A stretch of 7,975 nt of DNA from Desulfobulbus sp. GTDB taxonomy: Bacteria; Desulfobacterota; Desulfobulbia; Desulfobulbales; Desulfobulbaceae. The DNA lies in NCBI GenBank assembly GCA_030602145.1, contig JAUWAH010000093.1:1-7975 (forward strand), written 5' to 3'. Positions 6,296 to 7,975 of the stretch are shown here, in pieces. The translations under genes were made by a program, and so were the position numbers. Within the stretch, counting starts at the first letter, position 1. Each line of letters begins with the position of its first letter. Below the pieces are notes generated by a model that was not told where the DNA came from, ran no database searches, and saw nothing but the letters and a program-made list of their open reading frames with translations.

Positions 6296-7390
6296 ATGGG
6301 TTTTCCCAAAATTCGTTTCCGTATCTGCGAGACCAGACATTGCCCCTTGTTCCGCTATGGCGATATTTTTCATGTGTCCGGTATTGCCATCGGCATGGAA
6401 AGCAACGGTGAGCACTCCTTCATCAACACCACCATGGTCCACTCGCCGCCCAACCGGGGCAACTGCAAAATTCTCAACGGCGACCTGACCAAGATGATCA
6501 TTGAATACGAGCGGGCCGACCAGATCCCGGATTGCATCATCTCCTGTTCCGGCTGCACAGGATCGGTGCGCCTGGAACACTTCAGGTCCATGCACAACGA
6601 AAACGAACACGATGGCGTGGACAACCAGATCGGCAGCATGCTCCATCTCTTGAGCAATTTTTCCTTTTTCCGCAATATCGATCAGAACAATTTGCACAGC
6701 GTCATAAAATTTTGCACGTTGCGCGATTGCTCCAAAAGTGAAATCATCCTGCGGAAAGGGGACCCGGGCGGTTTCTTTTATATCGTTGTTTCCGGCCAGG
6801 TTGACATTCTCAACGATGCAGGCATCCCCATCTCCACCCTCAAGCACGGAGAGGTCTTTGGCGAAATGAGCCTGATCTGCGAGGAAAATGTCGGCGCCAC
6901 CGTGCAAGCCAACTGTGATTGCCGCCTTTTGTCCATCGAACATAAACATTTCAAGACTATTTTACGCAACTACCCATCCTTGCAGACGTATTTCACCCGC
7001 CTGCTGGCCAAGCGACTCACCGATTCCAATAAAATCCGCTCCGACGATTACGCCTCGGGCATGATCGGTAAACTCGAGGAGATACCACCCGAGGCTCTGT
7101 TTCAGACCCTCAACGCCAACCACAAAACCGGTATTCTCACCATCACCCAACTGACCAGAGGAACCGCCCGCTTTTCCCTGCGCCAGGGAGCACTGATCAA
7201 GGCGAGTTACGGCGGTAATAAAGGTGATGCGGCTTTTTATGAGGTGCTCAGGGAAAAGAGCGGTCGGTTCAAATTCACTCCGGGCCTGCCCCCCGAAGAT
7301 TTCGATATCCCTGAAATCGGATATTTCATGAAACTGCTCATGGAGGGTTTGCAGCGAATCGATGAACGCTCCGCCCCAATAGCCGGCTGA
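6296..7390 (+). CDS. Cys-rich / cNMP-binding-like / PATAN (DUF4388) signalling protein
   Basis: A 364-residue soluble protein with three parts. Residues 1-100 form a Cys-containing domain (Cys11, Cys16, Cys57, and C80-x3-C84-x2-C87) that may bind a metal or sense redox; I cannot name it. Residues about 115-245 are a cyclic-nucleotide-binding (CRP/cAMP-receptor) beta barrel with GEVFGE at 185-190. The position of the phosphate-binding Arg-Ser is Val199-Gly200, so canonical cAMP/cGMP binding is doubtful. Residues about 256-355 are a PATAN/DUF4388 domain (GKLEEIPPEALFQTL, KTGILTI, FSLRQGALIKASYG, GRFKFTPG), found in bacterial two-component and gliding/Frz-like systems as a protein-protein module. 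No helix-turn-helix or enzyme domain is present, so it is not a CRP-type transcription factor. Start ATG 6296 is chosen for CAGGAG seven bases upstream; a TTG at 6260 in frame lacks one. It is transcribed alone. Confidence 0.88.
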   Translation: MGFPKIRFRICETRHCPLFRYGDIFHVSGIAIGMESNGEHSFINTTMVHSPPNRGNCKILNGDLTKMIIEYERADQIPDCIISCSGCTGSVRLEHFRSMHNENEHDGVDNQIGSMLHLLSNFSFFRNIDQNNLHSVIKFCTLRDCSKSEIILRKGDPGGFFYIVVSGQVDILNDAGIPISTLKHGEVFGEMSLICEENVGATVQANCDCRLLSIEHKHFKTILRNYPSLQTYFTRLLAKRLTDSNKIRSDDYASGMIGKLEEIPPEALFQTLNANHKTGILTITQLTRGTARFSLRQGALIKASYGGNKGDAAFYEVLREKSGRFKFTPGLPPEDFDIPEIGYFMKLLMEGLQRIDERSAPIAG

Positions 7391-7615
7391 GAGAGTAAGC
7401 AACGAGGGCATCTCGCCCAACAGGTCGCGCCCACCCAGCATTCCCAGCACATCAACATCGTCACCATGCACCCGAAAAACAGATGAACGGGAGAGTTGCG
7501 CAAATTGCAACCTCAGCAGTGCCAAGAGTGTCCCACCGCATATTTTGTACAGATTTATCCTGCTTCGGCAGCGGTCACCCCCCTCTCCAGACACCGATAC
7601 GGAGCCTTTTTTTCC
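7391..7615. other. Intergenic region, no gene seen
   Basis: The stretch after the cNMP-PATAN gene has no plausible reading frame with a ribosome binding site. It contains a 5-bp stem GTTGC / GCAAC (7495-7511) and a T7 run at 7607-7613 after a poor 4-bp stem (7585-7588 with 7601-7604). No convincing terminator for the upstream gene is visible. A long minus-strand frame through this region is antisense to the cNMP-PATAN gene and is not supported. Confidence 0.5.
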
Positions 7616-7643
7616 TTGACAGGACAGACCAAGGGTTGTTAAT
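7616..7643 (+). promoter_or_regulatory. Candidate sigma70 promoter of sdhC
   Basis: A perfect TTGACA (7616-7621) is followed after 16 bases by GTTAAT (7638-7643), four of six matches to the -10 box. Transcription would start near 7650, about 90 bases before the sdhC ATG, in an AT-rich leader. The -10 element overlaps the inverted repeat at 7641-7658. Confidence 0.45.
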
Positions 7644-7658
7644 GAATGACCGTTCATT
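7641..7658. promoter_or_regulatory. TetR-style inverted-repeat operator candidate upstream of sdhC
   Basis: AATGAATGACCGTTCATT is an 18-bp imperfect palindrome: the outer six bases of each half match perfectly, and 14 of 18 positions agree with the reverse complement. Size and TGAATGA-type half-sites resemble operators of TetR-family regulators of fatty-acid and acyl-CoA metabolism. It sits at the -10/start region of the candidate sdhC promoter, where a bound protein would repress. The regulator is not in this window. Confidence 0.4.
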
Positions 7659-7742
7659 TACTTATTTTTTTAGCCCTTTTTAAGTTTTGTTAATTGTGTC
7701 AACAGGTTTCATTTTATTAACTCTCATTCAGGAAAGGTAATT

Positions 7743-7975
7743 ATGTCGTGGTTCATTCAAACTTTTCGATCTTCATTGGGCAAAAAGTACATCATGGCGT
7801 TTACTGGGCTTATGCTGGGCGGGTTTTTGCTCGTTCATACCATAGGCAACAGTACAATTTTCTGGGGGAGAAGCGCGTTTAACGCCTATGCGCACCACCT
7901 GCACTCCTTGGGGATATTTGTCCCCATCTTTGAAATAGGACTCTATTCCATCTTTTTCCTCCATGTCATCACCGG
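7743..7975 (+). CDS. sdhC: Succinate dehydrogenase/fumarate reductase cytochrome b subunit, N-terminal part
   Basis: The reading frame is cut by the window edge after 77 codons. The visible part matches the di-haem b558-type membrane anchor, which carries electrons between the flavoprotein/iron-sulfur subunits and quinone. It opens SWFIQTFRSSLGKKYIMAFTG, a family hallmark. A first membrane helix at about 17-35 contains His32 (LLVHTIGN), a likely haem axial ligand. A short loop with NAYAHHLHSLG (47-57) and a second helix from about 58 with EIGLYSIFFLHV (64-75) and His74 follow. GGAAAGG ends five bases before the ATG, a strong ribosome binding site. It is more AT-rich than the trp genes. sdhA and sdhB normally follow just to the right, outside the window. 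Whether the complex runs as succinate dehydrogenase or fumarate reductase cannot be told here. Confidence 0.93.
   Translation, partial: MSWFIQTFRSSLGKKYIMAFTGLMLGGFLLVHTIGNSTIFWGRSAFNAYAHHLHSLGIFVPIFEIGLYSIFFLHVIT

Noticed and set aside
7585..7613. Intrinsic terminator before sdhC (stem followed by T7)
   Set aside because: The only stem is 4 bp with a 12-base loop, too weak to call despite the T run.
6962..7657. 231-codon minus-strand open frame covering the end of the cNMP-PATAN gene and the gap after it
   Set aside because: It is mostly antisense to a well-supported domain protein and has no ribosome binding site or recognisable motif in the intergenic part.

Overview
The window looks like ordinary chromosome from a Desulfobacterota-type bacterium (former Deltaproteobacteria, Desulfobulbales-like). 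This is an inference from the gene mix: a di-haem b558-type succinate dehydrogenase/fumarate reductase anchor, a TrpA of the 'ELQIPFSEP' variety, and a cyclic-nucleotide-domain protein with a PATAN (DUF4388) tail. Genes are GC-rich. The first ~290 bases and the bases before sdhC are clearly more AT-rich.

Layout, left to right. (1) Bases 1-250 hold no gene I can defend. Bases 251-291 hold nested direct and inverted repeats ending in ACA, which resemble the end of a Mu/IS21/Tn7-type transposon lying off the left edge. (2) Bases 287-2065, minus strand, are an M3B oligoendopeptidase F gene broken by an amber and an ochre codon in the same frame, exactly in the zinc-ligand helix. The conserved zinc-ligand Glu also appears to be Asp. 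(3) Bases 2066-2352 are a gap with one weak terminator-like hairpin. (4) Bases 2353-4413, minus strand, are trpA and trpB, with trpA starting at GTG behind a strong ribosome binding site. (5) Bases 4549-6141, minus strand, encode an uncharacterised 530-residue protein that resembles the HIT/galactose-1-phosphate uridylyltransferase fold. It heads the trpBA cluster. (6) Bases 6142-6295 are a divergent intergenic region with a good sigma70-like promoter for the rightward gene. (7) Bases 6296-7390, plus strand, encode a three-part signalling protein: Cys-rich N-terminus, cNMP-binding-like domain and PATAN domain. (8) Bases 7391-7742 are intergenic and hold a candidate promoter plus an 18-bp TetR-style inverted repeat. 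(9) Bases 7743 to the end are the start of sdhC, cut by the window edge.

How the parts relate. trpB and trpA supply the two subunits of tryptophan synthase, but no other trp gene is visible. The GalT-like gene is co-oriented and 135 bases upstream of the chosen trpB start, so co-transcription is plausible but unproven. The peptidase gene follows trpA in the same direction and appears to be dying. The cNMP-PATAN protein and sdhC are separate rightward units. No CRISPR array, phage module, toxin-antitoxin pair, tRNA or rRNA was seen. The items most worth a second look are the lesion cluster in pepF, the transposon-end-like repeat, the GalT-like/trpBA linkage, the cNMP-PATAN architecture and the operator-like palindrome at sdhC.
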